Positions 8,772 to 17,709 of a stretch of 64,000 nucleotides of DNA are shown one piece after another; position 1 is the stretch's first letter; every line of letters begins with the position of its first letter. Source of the DNA: Sporosarcina sp. FSL K6-2383 (lineage in GTDB: Bacteria; Bacillota; Bacilli; Bacillales_A; Planococcaceae); contig NZ_CP152017.1 of NCBI RefSeq assembly GCF_038618305.1, forward strand, positions 3,008,501 to 3,072,500. Direction: 5' to 3'. The position numbers and the translations under genes were made by a program. Below the pieces are notes generated by a model, which had not been told where the DNA came from, did not search any database, and saw nothing but the letters and a program-made list of their open reading frames with translations.

Positions 8772-9752
8772 TTAGGGATTTACTTCAACTGTTTCTTCTT
8801 CACTTATTGGATCTTCAGATGATAAAAACTCTTGCAGCGCTTGCTTATTTTTCTCAAAATCAATAGTAAGCACTTCCCCTACTCGATTTAGGCGTTCTTC
8901 TTTAAATGAATTTTCTACGGGAATTCGCATCGTTTCCATCCCCCGTGTTTTTCCAGTCAACAATCCTTTGCCGATTGTCAGGATTGTTCGATTATCAACA
9001 TTCGTATCAATATAAGGATTGACGACACCTAATATTTTAGGCAAGTTTAGCAAACTATGCACACTAATCGCTTGGTCTTTCACTTTAGACAACACTTCTT
9101 GCTGACGTTCGACTCGCCCATAATCACTTCTAATATCATTGCGATAACGCACATAGCCGAGCAACTGATCGCCATGTAACACTTGCTTCCCTGGCTTTAA
9201 TACCATCCCAATTCCATGGGACATGGTAGATTGAATATCGACCTCAATCCCATCTGGGGCCACGACATCGATTATTTTAGGAAATCCGGTAAAGTCGACC
9301 ATTGCGTAATAATGGACATCAACGTCAAAATTATGCTTAATGGTCTTCCGTACAAGCTCTGGACCACCTAAAGCAAATGCCGTATTCATTTTATGATAGC
9401 CATACTCTGGGATATCCACATAGGTATCTCTCATCACTGAAACGAGTTTCACTTCATTTGTTGTTTGGTTATAATGAGCAATCATTAAGGAATCTGAACG
9501 TGCATCTTCATCGGTTCCCCGTGCATCACTTCCTAAAAGCAGAACATTAATCTCACCAAATTGTGGATCCTCTGCCTCAAATGGCTCGAACTCTGTATTG
9601 GCTTCCTTATCAAGTCCCTCGCCCGCAAGAGACTGTCCGCTATTGAATTGGTAAACCCAATAAAAAATTCCTATTGCTAAAATGATCGCGGTAACCAAGA
9701 AAAAGTTTCTCAGTCCTCTACGCTTCGATTTTTTTCTTTCACTTCTTTTCAT
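8772..9752 (-). CDS. LytR-CpsA-Psr family cell-wall polymer ligase
   Basis: Transfers undecaprenyl-linked anionic polymers such as wall teichoic acid to peptidoglycan outside the membrane (TagTUV group). The 326 residues start with a very basic tail and one membrane anchor at about 17-37. The extracellular LCP domain has INVLLLGSDARG, SDSLMI and MRDTYVDIP, and the polyprenyl-phosphate-binding arginines in YVRYRNDIRSDYGR. ATG 9752 lies eight bases behind AGGTGG. Once read as transcription attenuators, the family is now known to be ligases. The nearest B. subtilis form is probably TagU, but the paralogue is not certain. Confidence 0.92.
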   Translation of the reverse strand: MKRSERKKSKRRGLRNFFLVTAIILAIGIFYWVYQFNSGQSLAGEGLDKEANTEFEPFEAEDPQFGEINVLLLGSDARGTDEDARSDSLMIAHYNQTTNEVKLVSVMRDTYVDIPEYGYHKMNTAFALGGPELVRKTIKHNFDVDVHYYAMVDFTGFPKIIDVVAPDGIEVDIQSTMSHGIGMVLKPGKQVLHGDQLLGYVRYRNDIRSDYGRVERQQEVLSKVKDQAISVHSLLNLPKILGVVNPYIDTNVDNRTILTIGKGLLTGKTRGMETMRIPVENSFKEERLNRVGEVLTIDFEKNKQALQEFLSSEDPISEEETVEVNP

Positions 9753-9824
9753 GCATACATCCACCTATCATCACTATTTACTATTTGCTCACGTAATCAT
9801 AAGTTGAGCGATTACCATTCTAAT

Positions 9825-10028
9825 CAATTACGGCTCGACGTAATTGCGTTAGGATTTTGAATTGTGCTTATCTAAGTGCCTTAATTTCTGCAAAAAAAAC
9901 GCAGAAATACGGCAAATCGAACCCTTTTCTGTTCAATTCACAATTAACTCCCCTCAAAATCCTTAACACGCGCCGGAGGCTTAACTTGGATCAGTAGGGA
10001 GTTCAAACTCCCTGCTGATTCAAGTTAA
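9825..10028. repeat. Dispersed intergenic repeat, copy 2
   Basis: This copy sits between divergent genes. It has the AATTAC...GTAATT palindrome (9827-9846), then AGGATTTTGAATTG with a matching CAAAATCCT, then CGCCGGAGGC, then a 20-bp imperfect hairpin at about 9981-10026. Like copy 1 it carries an insert between the inner arms, with CGCAGAAATACGGCAAATCG shared in part with copy 1. No gene is visible in 9753-10180. Confidence 0.78.
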
Positions 10029-10180
10029 TCATACCCTTAACGAGAAACCAAGGATAGTCTTATGTGTATATTTGGGCAAAATAGGCGACCCGCATATTTT
10101 TTCTATAGTTAATTAAAAGCCTTATGGCAAAATGTAAGTTATACTGATAGACGAGAAATCTAACTGAAGGAGTGACTTGA

Positions 10181-10762
10181 ATGTTAAATAAACAGATGGA
10201 ACAATATATCGCTGACAATACGCGTGCTAACAAAATTGAGTTTTTCGACTTTGAAAAAGACTATGTGGAGAAGCAACAATTGCTTCCGAAAGGTGTAACT
10301 GCTACAGAGAAAACATTTTACGCCAACGTGCTTGAACGCTGTGATAAAGAAACGGAAGAATTAATGGGTACGGAAGCTCGTGGCTTTTTGAGTGAAGCGG
10401 TTTCTTATTTAAAAAAGCACCACAATCAATTCGTCTATGCAGAATCAAATATTTTTGAGGCTATTCGTATCGATGCTGTTGCGCTGGAATTCGATGAAGT
10501 TTTTGAAACGTATACTGCGTTATTTGGCTTAAAGCTGCAAAAGAAATTCGGGGATGATATTAAAGCCTATTTGGATAACCACTTGCAGGGAGACGGTGTA
10601 AAATACAGCGTCATGTTTTCCGGTGAAGATGGGTTATGGGATGTCAATTTCGCGTTGGATTATATAAAAGGTTTTAGCGAAGCGCAGTCATTTGAGGACA
10701 TTTATATGACGATTTATCGTTTCGTTTTCAACATGCTTGAAGTCATCGAAACAGCGCAGTGA
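10181..10762 (+). CDS. Conserved hypothetical protein
   Basis: An acidic, soluble-looking protein of 193 residues with no signal peptide or membrane segment. It is mostly helical by composition and has several Phe/Tyr-rich stretches such as KIEFFDFEKDY near the start and DIYMTIYRFVFNMLEV near the end. The ATG follows GAAGGAGTGA. It is followed after 14 bases by a methyltransferase gene in the same direction, so the two probably share a transcript. I do not recognise a functional family. Confidence 0.8.
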   Translation: MLNKQMEQYIADNTRANKIEFFDFEKDYVEKQQLLPKGVTATEKTFYANVLERCDKETEELMGTEARGFLSEAVSYLKKHHNQFVYAESNIFEAIRIDAVALEFDEVFETYTALFGLKLQKKFGDDIKAYLDNHLQGDGVKYSVMFSGEDGLWDVNFALDYIKGFSEAQSFEDIYMTIYRFVFNMLEVIETAQ

Positions 10763-10776
10763 AGGATGGGAATTGA

Positions 10777-11718
10777 TTGAGGAACAAGGAATTTATTTAT
10801 ACCTATATACGACATAGGGATGAGCATGATTTATGTCGTATGGAAATGCGGTCGTTTTTTGGCATCGATACTCCTTCAAATGTCTTGAAAAGTACGATAG
10901 AAATCGATCCGAGTCGTAGTCCATTTATAAACGAGCGGCTGGAAGTTCTCTACGAGGGTGATCTTTTTGAACAGATTACGACACAAGTTGAACGAATAGA
11001 TTTAGGCCAATCCACATTTAAAGTGGTTTGCTTGAATACGACAGAATTAGGTTCTACAGATAAGATTGGACACGAAGAACGACGGAAACTTGAACGTCAG
11101 ATTGGCTTGGAAATAAACGGTGAACCTGATTTAGACTCGCCTGAAACAGTATTCGGTTTCGTCGCATTGGATGGCAAATGGTATTTCGGCAAACTGATGT
11201 TTAGTGAGAATATCTGGTTTCATCATCAGCAAAAACCACATATGTATTCAACAGCTTTGAGTACACGCGTTGCGAGGGCCGTTGCCAATATTGCGGTGCC
11301 ACATCCAGAAGGTGTTCGAGCCATCGATCCCTGTTGTGGTATTGGCACGGTATTAGTAGAAGCATTATCTATGGGCATTAATATCGTGGGCCGAGATATT
11401 AACCGACGTGTCGTGTTAGGATCGCGAAAAAACATTGCTCACTTTGGACTGACGGGCGATGTAGCTATCGGACCAATTGCCGATGTTGTTGATAACTACG
11501 ATGTGACGATTATTGATATGCCCTATAATTTATTCACCCATATTACAGCTGATGAACAGCTTGAAATTATTAAAGAAGCACGTCGGTTCACGAAAAAAGT
11601 CGTCATTGTTACAATTGACACCATAGACCATATGATTGAAGAAGTAGGCTTTCATATCGTCGATCGCTGTGTCGCGAGAAAAGGCACGTTTTCAAGACAA
11701 GTTCTTGTTTGTGAATAA
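10777..11718 (+). CDS. SAM-dependent methyltransferase, RNA methylase-like (UPF0020/TRM11 type)
   Basis: Predicted to methylate RNA, probably at a guanine exocyclic amine by analogy with TRM11/THUMP-linked enzymes. The C-terminal half shows the SAM-binding AIDPCCGIGTVLVEAL and the catalytic motif IDMPYN in place of DPPY, followed by a short tail. The N-terminal ~150 residues are divergent. The start is taken as TTG 10777 behind GGATGGG; the first in-frame ATG is 22 codons later. Target and position are not known. Confidence 0.75.
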   Translation: MRNKEFIYTYIRHRDEHDLCRMEMRSFFGIDTPSNVLKSTIEIDPSRSPFINERLEVLYEGDLFEQITTQVERIDLGQSTFKVVCLNTTELGSTDKIGHEERRKLERQIGLEINGEPDLDSPETVFGFVALDGKWYFGKLMFSENIWFHHQQKPHMYSTALSTRVARAVANIAVPHPEGVRAIDPCCGIGTVLVEALSMGINIVGRDINRRVVLGSRKNIAHFGLTGDVAIGPIADVVDNYDVTIIDMPYNLFTHITADEQLEIIKEARRFTKKVVIVTIDTIDHMIEEVGFHIVDRCVARKGTFSRQVLVCE

Positions 11719-11720
11719 AC

Positions 11721-11766
11721 AAACTCGCCTTCTACACAGGTTTTCCTTGTGTGGAAGGCGAGTTTT
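11721..11766. terminator. Terminator after the methyltransferase gene
   Basis: AAACTCGCCTTC pairs with GAAGGCGAGTTT, with an inner ACACAGG/CCTTGTGT stem, then T-rich sequence. It can work in both directions between the convergent methyltransferase and aminopeptidase genes. Confidence 0.75.
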
Positions 11767-11961
11767 TCATTGTTAAATAAGAGAATTCTGGCTACGTTAG
11801 AATAACATGAAACTTCACTCGTTTATGTTTCGTATACATAGACACTTTTGATCGCTTGGAATTGAACCGACTTCTATACAATAACCGTAGTATTTTTATG
11901 AGTAGAGATGTGACTTCGCTGTATCCCTAGCCATTCATTGCGGTAATCGTATGGTGGTCGC

Positions 11962-13341
11962 TTATTTCGAAACATGTGTAGTAAAGTCAGCTAACAACCG
12001 TGCACCATAGCCTGTTGCAGATTTAGCGTAGTAGCCCGCTGCACTGCTTTTCTCCATCGGCCCAGCCATATCGACATGTAACCATTTGCTGTCTTTTGGA
12101 ACAAAGCGGCGAAGGAATAACGCTGCCGTAATGGAACCTGCTTCTGATAATGAACTGATATTATTCATGTCAGCGTAATCGCTATCTAATGATTTGTCGT
12201 AAGCTTCAACGAGTGGCATTGGCCAGATGAAATCTCCATTGGTATCACCGATTTTCTTCATATCTGCAGATAGTTGTTCATCTCCAAAGACGCCCCCGAT
12301 TTCTAGTCCGAGTGCATTACAAATGGCGCCAGTTAGTGTAGCAATATTGACGATGTACTCTGCTTTCCACTCGCCTGCACGAATAAGTGCATCTGCTAAA
12401 ATGAGACGGCCTTCTGCATCCGTGTTACCTACTTGGACTGTTAAACCATTTTTGTAGGTAATAACTTCGCCGGGTAGGACGGAAGTGCGATCGATGTTAT
12501 TTTCCACCATCGGAATGAGTGCAACAACATTTACAGGCGCTTCTGATTTTGCCAATAATGTCATGGCCCCAGCAACCGCAGCAGCCCCCCCCATATCCAT
12601 GCGCATATCACTCAAGTCCTTGCCACTTTTCAAACTAATACCGCCCGTATCGAATGTCACACCTTTTCCAACAAGCGCAACAAGTGGCTTCGATGCGTCA
12701 CCCTTGTAGACAAGCTCCACGAAAGCTGGCTTGTACACGCTACCGCGTCCAACTGTTAGGACGCCGTTCATATCCATTTGTTTGAGCTTATCTTTATCAA
12801 GTACATTCACTTCAACACCAGTGTCTGCAAAGTTCTTCTTCAATACTTCCGGGAATGTTTCTGGATTTAACACATTGGACAACTCATTCATCAAGTCACG
12901 TGAAAAAGCAGTTGCTTCCGCACGGATTTGCCCTACTTCAACAAACGCTTGCGCTTCTTCTCCTGTTACCTGAAGCGTTGTTTGGAATGCTGTAACGTTC
13001 GATTTATAGGTAACAAACTGGTATGCACCAAGCTGCCATCCTTCAACAAATGCAGTGATGACAGCACCTTTATCTAAATTGGCAAACGCAGTCGTTAGAA
13101 TTCCCTCTTCGATCATTGCAGTGTCGACTTTTTGTGCACTGACATCGCGGGCAATATTCCCTGCCGTAGCACGAACTTTCTCGAGAGTAGCACCTTTACA
13201 TTCTTTCACGACTATATAATGCGTTTCTCCGATTAAAACAGAACTATGACCTGCTGTTTGGTTAGCAACAAATTGCTTCACTGCTCCAATTTTTGTAACG
13301 ATTGGATCGTTTACAAAGATAATTTTTACTTCAGTAGACAT
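11962..13341 (-). CDS. pepA: Leucyl aminopeptidase (M17 family)
   Basis: Cytoplasmic two-metal exopeptidase that removes N-terminal residues from peptides. The 459 residues divide into a variable N-terminal domain (about 1-160) and the M17 catalytic domain. NTDAEGRLILADAL carries the metal ligands Asp and Glu and the catalytic Arg. The GKGVTFDTGGISLK stretch gives Lys and Asp ligands, and MRMDMGGAAAV another Asp. The ATG follows GGGGGAAATC. It is monocistronic by spacing. The gene symbol follows the family; the species name could be ampA. Confidence 0.93.
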   Translation of the reverse strand: MSTEVKIIFVNDPIVTKIGAVKQFVANQTAGHSSVLIGETHYIVVKECKGATLEKVRATAGNIARDVSAQKVDTAMIEEGILTTAFANLDKGAVITAFVEGWQLGAYQFVTYKSNVTAFQTTLQVTGEEAQAFVEVGQIRAEATAFSRDLMNELSNVLNPETFPEVLKKNFADTGVEVNVLDKDKLKQMDMNGVLTVGRGSVYKPAFVELVYKGDASKPLVALVGKGVTFDTGGISLKSGKDLSDMRMDMGGAAAVAGAMTLLAKSEAPVNVVALIPMVENNIDRTSVLPGEVITYKNGLTVQVGNTDAEGRLILADALIRAGEWKAEYIVNIATLTGAICNALGLEIGGVFGDEQLSADMKKIGDTNGDFIWPMPLVEAYDKSLDSDYADMNNISSLSEAGSITAALFLRRFVPKDSKWLHVDMAGPMEKSSAAGYYAKSATGYGARLLADFTTHVSK

Positions 13342-13412
13342 ATGATTTCCCCCTAGATGCTTTTATTTCGACTTCAGAAATAGTTTACCATAAAGAGCAC
13401 CAGTAGAGGGGA

Positions 13413-13568
13413 TTATCTCTTACTTGAAAGCAGGAGGCAGAGTGTCGCAAAAGGCCCTAATACTAATGAAAGAAGAAACCAATTAAAGCCACTTCTGTTT
13501 TTCCCTTGTGCTAGTCCTGCGTTAATCAATGCGAGTGTTCCCCATCCGACAAAATAACTGTTATCCAT
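13413..13568 (-). CDS. Small two-helix membrane protein
   Basis: A 51-residue protein with ATG at 13568 and an AAAAAAGGGAGTG ribosome site eight to nine bases upstream. It has a short N-terminus, then hydrophobic segments at about 7-20 and 31-47 joined by the polar turn AQGKNRSG. It ends in SSKR. The layout resembles small phage-superinfection-immunity-like or otherwise unnamed two-helix proteins. The function is unknown. It lies between the aminopeptidase and alkD genes. Confidence 0.7.
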   Translation of the reverse strand: MDNSYFVGWGTLALINAGLAQGKNRSGFNWFLLSLVLGPFATLCLLLSSKR

Positions 13569-13717
13569 TCAAATCACTCCCTTTTTTAACCATTCAATCT
13601 CTCTCCACTAGATCTTATTAAGTTTACGTTAGAAGGTTTGAATAGTTTCATATTTATTTTTCAGTAGCAGAATGCCCTATATGTTACACTCTTCTTAAAC
13701 AAACCATTAGGGAGGTA

Positions 13718-14398
13718 ATGAAGCTGAAAAAACCATGGAATCTTCAGGAGATTATCGAAAAATTCGAAGCAAATCGCAATGAGGAATTGGCTGGGCCAAT
13801 GGTAGCTTATATGAAAGGTCACTTCCCGTTCCTCGGCATCAAAAGCCCGCTGCGTAAGCAATTATTAAAAGAACATTTCGCAGAGTATGCATTGCCGGAA
13901 CCCGAGCAACTTTTTGATGAGGTATGGAAGTTATATAACCTACCAGAACGAGAATACCAATATGCGGCGATTGCGTTAATAGAGAAGATGAAAAAGCATT
14001 TAACGCCGGATGATTTCCCCGTCTTACAACTATTGATTGAAACAAAGTCATGGTGGGATAGCGTAGACTCCATTGCACCTCATTTTATTGGACAAATCGT
14101 CAAAATGGATCATGCATACGGTGATAAAGTCATGCTAAAATGGTCCTTGTCCGATAATATGTGGACAAACCGCTCAGCAATTCTTCATCAATTAAAATTC
14201 AAACAGCAGACAGATACGGAGCTCTTATTTACGATTATCAAACAACATACAGATTCAAAGGAGTTTTTCATCCAGAAAGCGATTGGCTGGGCATTACGGG
14301 AGTATGCCAAGACCTACCCGGATCTAGTGAAGGATTTTGTGGAGGGGAATTCGTTAAAGCCGCTAAGTAAGCGGGAGGCTTTAAAACATTTTGTATGA
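13718..14398 (+). CDS. DNA alkylation repair protein, AlkD family
   Basis: HEAT-repeat-like DNA glycosylase that removes alkylated purines without base flipping. The 226 residues match the known Bacillus cereus enzyme in length and motifs. SWWDSVDSI at 111-119 holds the expected catalytic-cleft Trp113 and Asp117. KEFFIQKAIGWALREYAK near 195-212 holds the third conserved aromatic. The start ATG is only two bases after GGGAGG, closer than usual, but no better start is seen. A strong terminator follows. Confidence 0.92.
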   Translation: MKLKKPWNLQEIIEKFEANRNEELAGPMVAYMKGHFPFLGIKSPLRKQLLKEHFAEYALPEPEQLFDEVWKLYNLPEREYQYAAIALIEKMKKHLTPDDFPVLQLLIETKSWWDSVDSIAPHFIGQIVKMDHAYGDKVMLKWSLSDNMWTNRSAILHQLKFKQQTDTELLFTIIKQHTDSKEFFIQKAIGWALREYAKTYPDLVKDFVEGNSLKPLSKREALKHFV

Positions 14399-14417
14399 AC
14401 GTTGCTAAACATAAAAC

Positions 14418-14460
14418 CGGCCTCAATTAGTAAAGTCGAATACTAATTGAGGCCGATTTT
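14418..14460. terminator. Bidirectional terminator
   Basis: CGGCCTCAATTAGTA pairs perfectly with TACTAATTGAGGCCG around an 8-base loop, between the convergent alkD and DUF1456 genes. Confidence 0.8.
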
Positions 14461-14473
14461 ATACATATTGATC

Positions 14474-14959
14474 TTACTCCCGATATTTCAAAGCCAATCC
14501 CTTTATAAAATTCCGAACGTAGCGATCCCCACATTCTTTGTAATTTCTATGTCCTGCTTTTCGTAACACTGCGCCCAATTCCCCTTTGGAAATTGTGACA
14601 CCTGCTTCTTGTAAAATAGCAATGATTTCTTCGCCCGTTAACGACAATGCGATTTTCAATTTCTTTAAAAGAATATTATTCATATGCTCATTTTGCTCCA
14701 AAGCAGTAGCTGATTTCTCAGGCTGTCCTGGCTTCGGTTCTTGTTTCCCTCTTTTAAAAATAATAAGACCATTTAAAAATGAATCCAAGAGTTGATTACT
14801 GCATTCCATACTGTCCTCATTGTCCTCTAGTTTGGTCAGCAATTTACGTACTTCTTCTACTGTTACTTCAACGCCACCCAATTGAAAAATTTCTACCATC
14901 GCTGCATTTTTAATATCCAAAGCATATCTGAGTCTAATTAATATATCATTATTATTCAT
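14474..14959 (-). CDS. DUF1456 family protein (YehS-like)
   Basis: A 161-residue soluble protein of two related halves. Each has a pattern like the start NNDILIRLRYALDI, repeated as MNNILLKKLKIALSL near residue 90, followed by an acidic helix-turn-helix-like stretch. This duplication is the mark of DUF1456/YehS. The biochemical role of the family is not established. The ATG has TAGGAGG upstream. It is monocistronic. Confidence 0.85.
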   Translation of the reverse strand: MNNNDILIRLRYALDIKNAAMVEIFQLGGVEVTVEEVRKLLTKLEDNEDSMECSNQLLDSFLNGLIIFKRGKQEPKPGQPEKSATALEQNEHMNNILLKKLKIALSLTGEEIIAILQEAGVTISKGELGAVLRKAGHRNYKECGDRYVRNFIKGLALKYRE

Positions 14960-15201
14960 ACTAAACCTCCTACTAAATTATTGTCTTTTCACACTAGCAT
15001 TTCCCTAATAATAGCACACATACTTATTTCCAACCTTTTTTTGTTAGTTCAGATAAAGCATCCGCCGGATTTTACAACGAGACGTGATTAATTTCAACAG
15101 TACCTTGCAATGGATAATACCATATGATATATTGTTGTTAACAAGTACTTTTCATGAGGTAGTACTACTCATTGACCACTAGTGAAAGGAGAGAATGAGA
15201 A

Positions 15202-15525
15202 ATGAATGTGCAATTTAAAAAAGGTGTACTGAATTTATGTGTGCTTGTTCTTTTGGATAAGCAAGATCGCTACGGCTATGAGCTTGTGCAGAAGATTTCG
15301 GATCAGATTGCTATTTCCGAAGGTTCGGTGTATCCCCTACTTCGGCGCTTGACAAAGGAAGGTTATTTTACAACGTATTTGCAGGAATCGACAGAAGGTC
15401 CTCCTCGTAAATATTACAAATTAACCGAAGTTGGTCGTGTGTATCTTCACGAACAGTTAGCGGAGTGGAAAAATTTTACTGATGGCGTGAATACATTAAT
15501 CGAGGAGGGTGTACACAATGACTGA
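15202..15525 (+). CDS. PadR family transcriptional regulator
   Basis: DNA-binding winged-helix regulator of 107 residues. The N-terminal domain shows LVLLDKQDRYGYELVQKI, then the recognition region ISEGSVYPLLRRLTKEGYF, then the wing with PPRKYYKLTEVGR; a short helix completes the dimer. It overlaps the next gene by eight bases, the common pairing of PadR regulators with DUF1700/DUF4097 envelope-stress-like proteins. A partly palindromic AGTACT-rich stretch at about 15139-15168 could be its operator. The ligand is not known. Confidence 0.92.
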   Translation: MNVQFKKGVLNLCVLVLLDKQDRYGYELVQKISDQIAISEGSVYPLLRRLTKEGYFTTYLQESTEGPPRKYYKLTEVGRVYLHEQLAEWKNFTDGVNTLIEEGVHND

Positions 15526-16558
15526 AAATCAATTTATAAGTGAACTGGAAACGGCTTTGAAACGACTACCTACTGAGGAACGCAACGATATACTTCAAGA
15601 TATTCGTGAATATTTTACGAACGGTCGTGAGGATGGCAAATCTGAAAGTGATATTGCAGCATCTCTTGGGTCTCCGGCGAATATTGCTGAGGAATTACTT
15701 GGATCTTATTCATTCGATGAAAATAAAGTAGACATCACATCGACCAATGAGGTCATTACGATTCAAGATGATCGATTTACGAATGTCAATATCGATGTCC
15801 AACACGGCGCACTTGTCGTGAGACCTTCCCATAATTCGGAAACGACTATCGAACTAATTGGTGCGAATGATAAATTACAACTGACTGCGGAAGTTCTTAA
15901 CGATACGTTGGTCGTGCGCTTGAAGAGTATCAGCCACTGGTTATTCATATTCAATTTAAGCATCAATTTCAATGTAAAGGCGGTGACACTGAACGTGTTT
16001 ATTCCAAAGAAGCTCTATCAATCATTTGCGATGAAAACGGATAATGGACGGATTGATGTCGAGAAGCTACTTGCTAAAAAGATTGATGCCAACACGGATA
16101 ACGGTAGAATTCAATTGCGTGAAATTGCCGCTACGACTTTAATTGCTGAAACGGATAATGGACGCATTGAACTAGATAAGGTGCAAGCCGATCATATGCG
16201 CATGAAAACAGATAACGGACGCATTGAAATGCGTCATGTCGATGCGGAAAGCATTGGCATTGAGTCCGATAACGGTCGGATGGAGCTGGAACACGTAACG
16301 GGGGACATTGTGGGCACCACTGATAATGGGAGAATTACACTGCAAACGGATACGCTTGACCGGAATGTTGATTTTCGGACGGATAATGGGAGCATTGTTA
16401 TCCAATCAAAGCTCGCGCCAACGAACGTTTCCATCCATGCGAAAACGGGTCATGGGAAAATTGATATATTTGGTGAACGCAATTCACGCACAGTCATTGG
16501 TGCCGGTGAAAATACAATTCGGTTAAAATCGGATAATGGGCGGATTACGGTTAGCTGA
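15518..16558 (+). CDS. DUF1700/DUF4097 protein with beta-solenoid repeats
   Basis: The N-terminal ~80 residues are a DUF1700/HAAS-type helical domain (FISELETALKRLPTEER, DILQDIREYF). The rest is a DUF4097 adhesin-like right-handed repeat region. The motif DNGRI or a close variant recurs about eight times at ~16-21 residue spacing from residue ~170 to the C-terminus, as in a beta-solenoid with one turn per repeat. No signal peptide is seen. ATG 15518 overlaps the padR stop and lies eight bases behind GGAGGG. It is likely co-regulated by PadR. The cellular role is unknown. Confidence 0.88.
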   Translation: MTENQFISELETALKRLPTEERNDILQDIREYFTNGREDGKSESDIAASLGSPANIAEELLGSYSFDENKVDITSTNEVITIQDDRFTNVNIDVQHGALVVRPSHNSETTIELIGANDKLQLTAEVLNDTLVVRLKSISHWLFIFNLSINFNVKAVTLNVFIPKKLYQSFAMKTDNGRIDVEKLLAKKIDANTDNGRIQLREIAATTLIAETDNGRIELDKVQADHMRMKTDNGRIEMRHVDAESIGIESDNGRMELEHVTGDIVGTTDNGRITLQTDTLDRNVDFRTDNGSIVIQSKLAPTNVSIHAKTGHGKIDIFGERNSRTVIGAGENTIRLKSDNGRITVS

Positions 16559-16604
16559 TTGGCTGATTGCGCGCAAGCGATACTAGCCCCTATATCTCCA
16601 AATA

Positions 16605-16650
16605 AAAAAGTAGAACATTAAGTGGTTTCCCACTTAATGTTCTACTTTTT
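16605..16650. terminator. Bidirectional terminator
   Basis: AAAAAGTAGAACATTAAGTG pairs perfectly with its complement around a 3-5 base loop between convergent genes. Confidence 0.85.
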
Positions 16651-16656
16651 CATAAT

Positions 16657-17160
16657 TTAAAGAGCTGGCGCTTCCTCGCCAAATTCTGCCCAATCATCAC
16701 GTGATGGACCATATACACCTGGCACGCGTAAGCCTGCTTGTCGCATAAGTACAGTCATTTGGCCACGATGATGGATTTGATGGGATACTAACACACTGAG
16801 AATGGTCGCGATTGACCATTGCTCTCCATACATATCTTTCATGTCATTCAATGTCTCATCCGTCCAGTTCTTTTTCATAGCTGCGATCATCGCGGTACTT
16901 GATGAACGGTAAGCATCCGCAATTTCAGTAACAGTTGTCGGAACAGGCGCCTCGTGGCTTGCTGCCTCAAACTGTAATCCTGTTCGTGACAACATTTCAT
17001 CGAGCGTCGTCACAACGTGCCAAGCAATTCGCCCAAGTGTCCGATCCTTTGGTGATACTTCCTGTGCAAGCGACGCATCCGTGAGTGCATCCAGAACTTT
17101 TTGTGTCGAGTCACTTTCATGTTTCCAATTTACCAAAAATTCTTCAATCGTTTTGAACAT
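16657..17160 (-). CDS. DinB family protein
   Basis: A four-helix-bundle metalloprotein of 167 residues. The three conserved metal-binding histidines appear in GRIAWHVVTTLDE and SHQIHHRGQMTVL. Members act as thiol- or metal-dependent transferases, but many, including the B. subtilis stress protein DinB, have no proven reaction. ATG 17160 has GGGGGATG upstream and is preferred over an in-frame upstream start. It lies downstream of the small 78-residue gene in the same direction. Confidence 0.88.
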   Translation of the reverse strand: MFKTIEEFLVNWKHESDSTQKVLDALTDASLAQEVSPKDRTLGRIAWHVVTTLDEMLSRTGLQFEAASHEAPVPTTVTEIADAYRSSSTAMIAAMKKNWTDETLNDMKDMYGEQWSIATILSVLVSHQIHHRGQMTVLMRQAGLRVPGVYGPSRDDWAEFGEEAPAL

Positions 17161-17229
17161 TACTACATCCCCCACATTTTCAATTAGGTACACTAGTTAT
17201 TTCGACAACCTCAAGGGATTTTCCTTCAC

Positions 17230-17466
17230 TTAGCTATTAATCGAGGACATCGTTCCTCCCTTTTGTACATTGGCATAGTTCTGTTCGCCCACACGTTTTT
17301 TCACTTCTTCCTCAGTCATCGGTGGCGATATTTGTTCTGTAGCCAATACCATTTCATCCTTTTCCACTTCGATGTGCTCATATGCAGCACTTCTCGCATT
17401 GATTTTACGTCCGTATTCCTCCATTTCCTCTCGTGTCATGCGCACTTCCTCTGGTTTTTCAAACAT
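17230..17466 (-). CDS. Small charged hypothetical protein
   Basis: A 78-residue protein very rich in Glu and Lys with no membrane segment. It starts MFEKPEEVRMTREEM behind GAGGAGTGAG, ten bases from the ATG. It probably forms helices. No family is recognised. Its 5' side touches a dispersed repeat and it precedes the DinB gene by 69 bases. Confidence 0.65.
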   Translation of the reverse strand: MFEKPEEVRMTREEMEEYGRKINARSAAYEHIEVEKDEMVLATEQISPPMTEEEVKKRVGEQNYANVQKGGTMSSINS

Positions 17467-17485
17467 TTCACTCACTCCTCTCCAA

Positions 17486-17622
17486 TCAATCGCGCCTCGG
17501 CGTGATTGCGTCAAGATTTTGAATTGAGCTTGCTCAATTCACTCCCTTCAAAATCTGTGACATCCGCCGGAGGCTTTCACTTAATTCAGCAGGGATTCAA
17601 TCCCCTGCTGAATTAAGTGAAA
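17486..17622. repeat. Dispersed intergenic repeat, copy 3 (compact form)
   Basis: The shortest clear copy. Palindrome AATCGCGCCTCGGCGTGATT (17488-17507) is followed by AAGATTTTGAATTGAGC-TT-GCTCAATTC, whose inner GAGC/GCTC stem is nested in the TTGAA/TTCAA stem. Then come GTGACATCCGCCGGAGGC and a ~21-bp hairpin at 17574-17622. It lies between divergent genes. Confidence 0.85.
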
Positions 17623-17709
17623 TCATTGTACTCACTATACCCGTCTCTATTTGTCATAAAACCATATGCTCCTATGATATAATTTCCATATATTGAATGG
17701 AGGGATTTT

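Noticed and set aside
15139..15168. PadR operator at the AGTACT-rich stretch
   Set aside because: The inverted symmetry is imperfect and does not match the usual ATGT-N8-ACAT form; mentioned only as a possibility in the padR entry.
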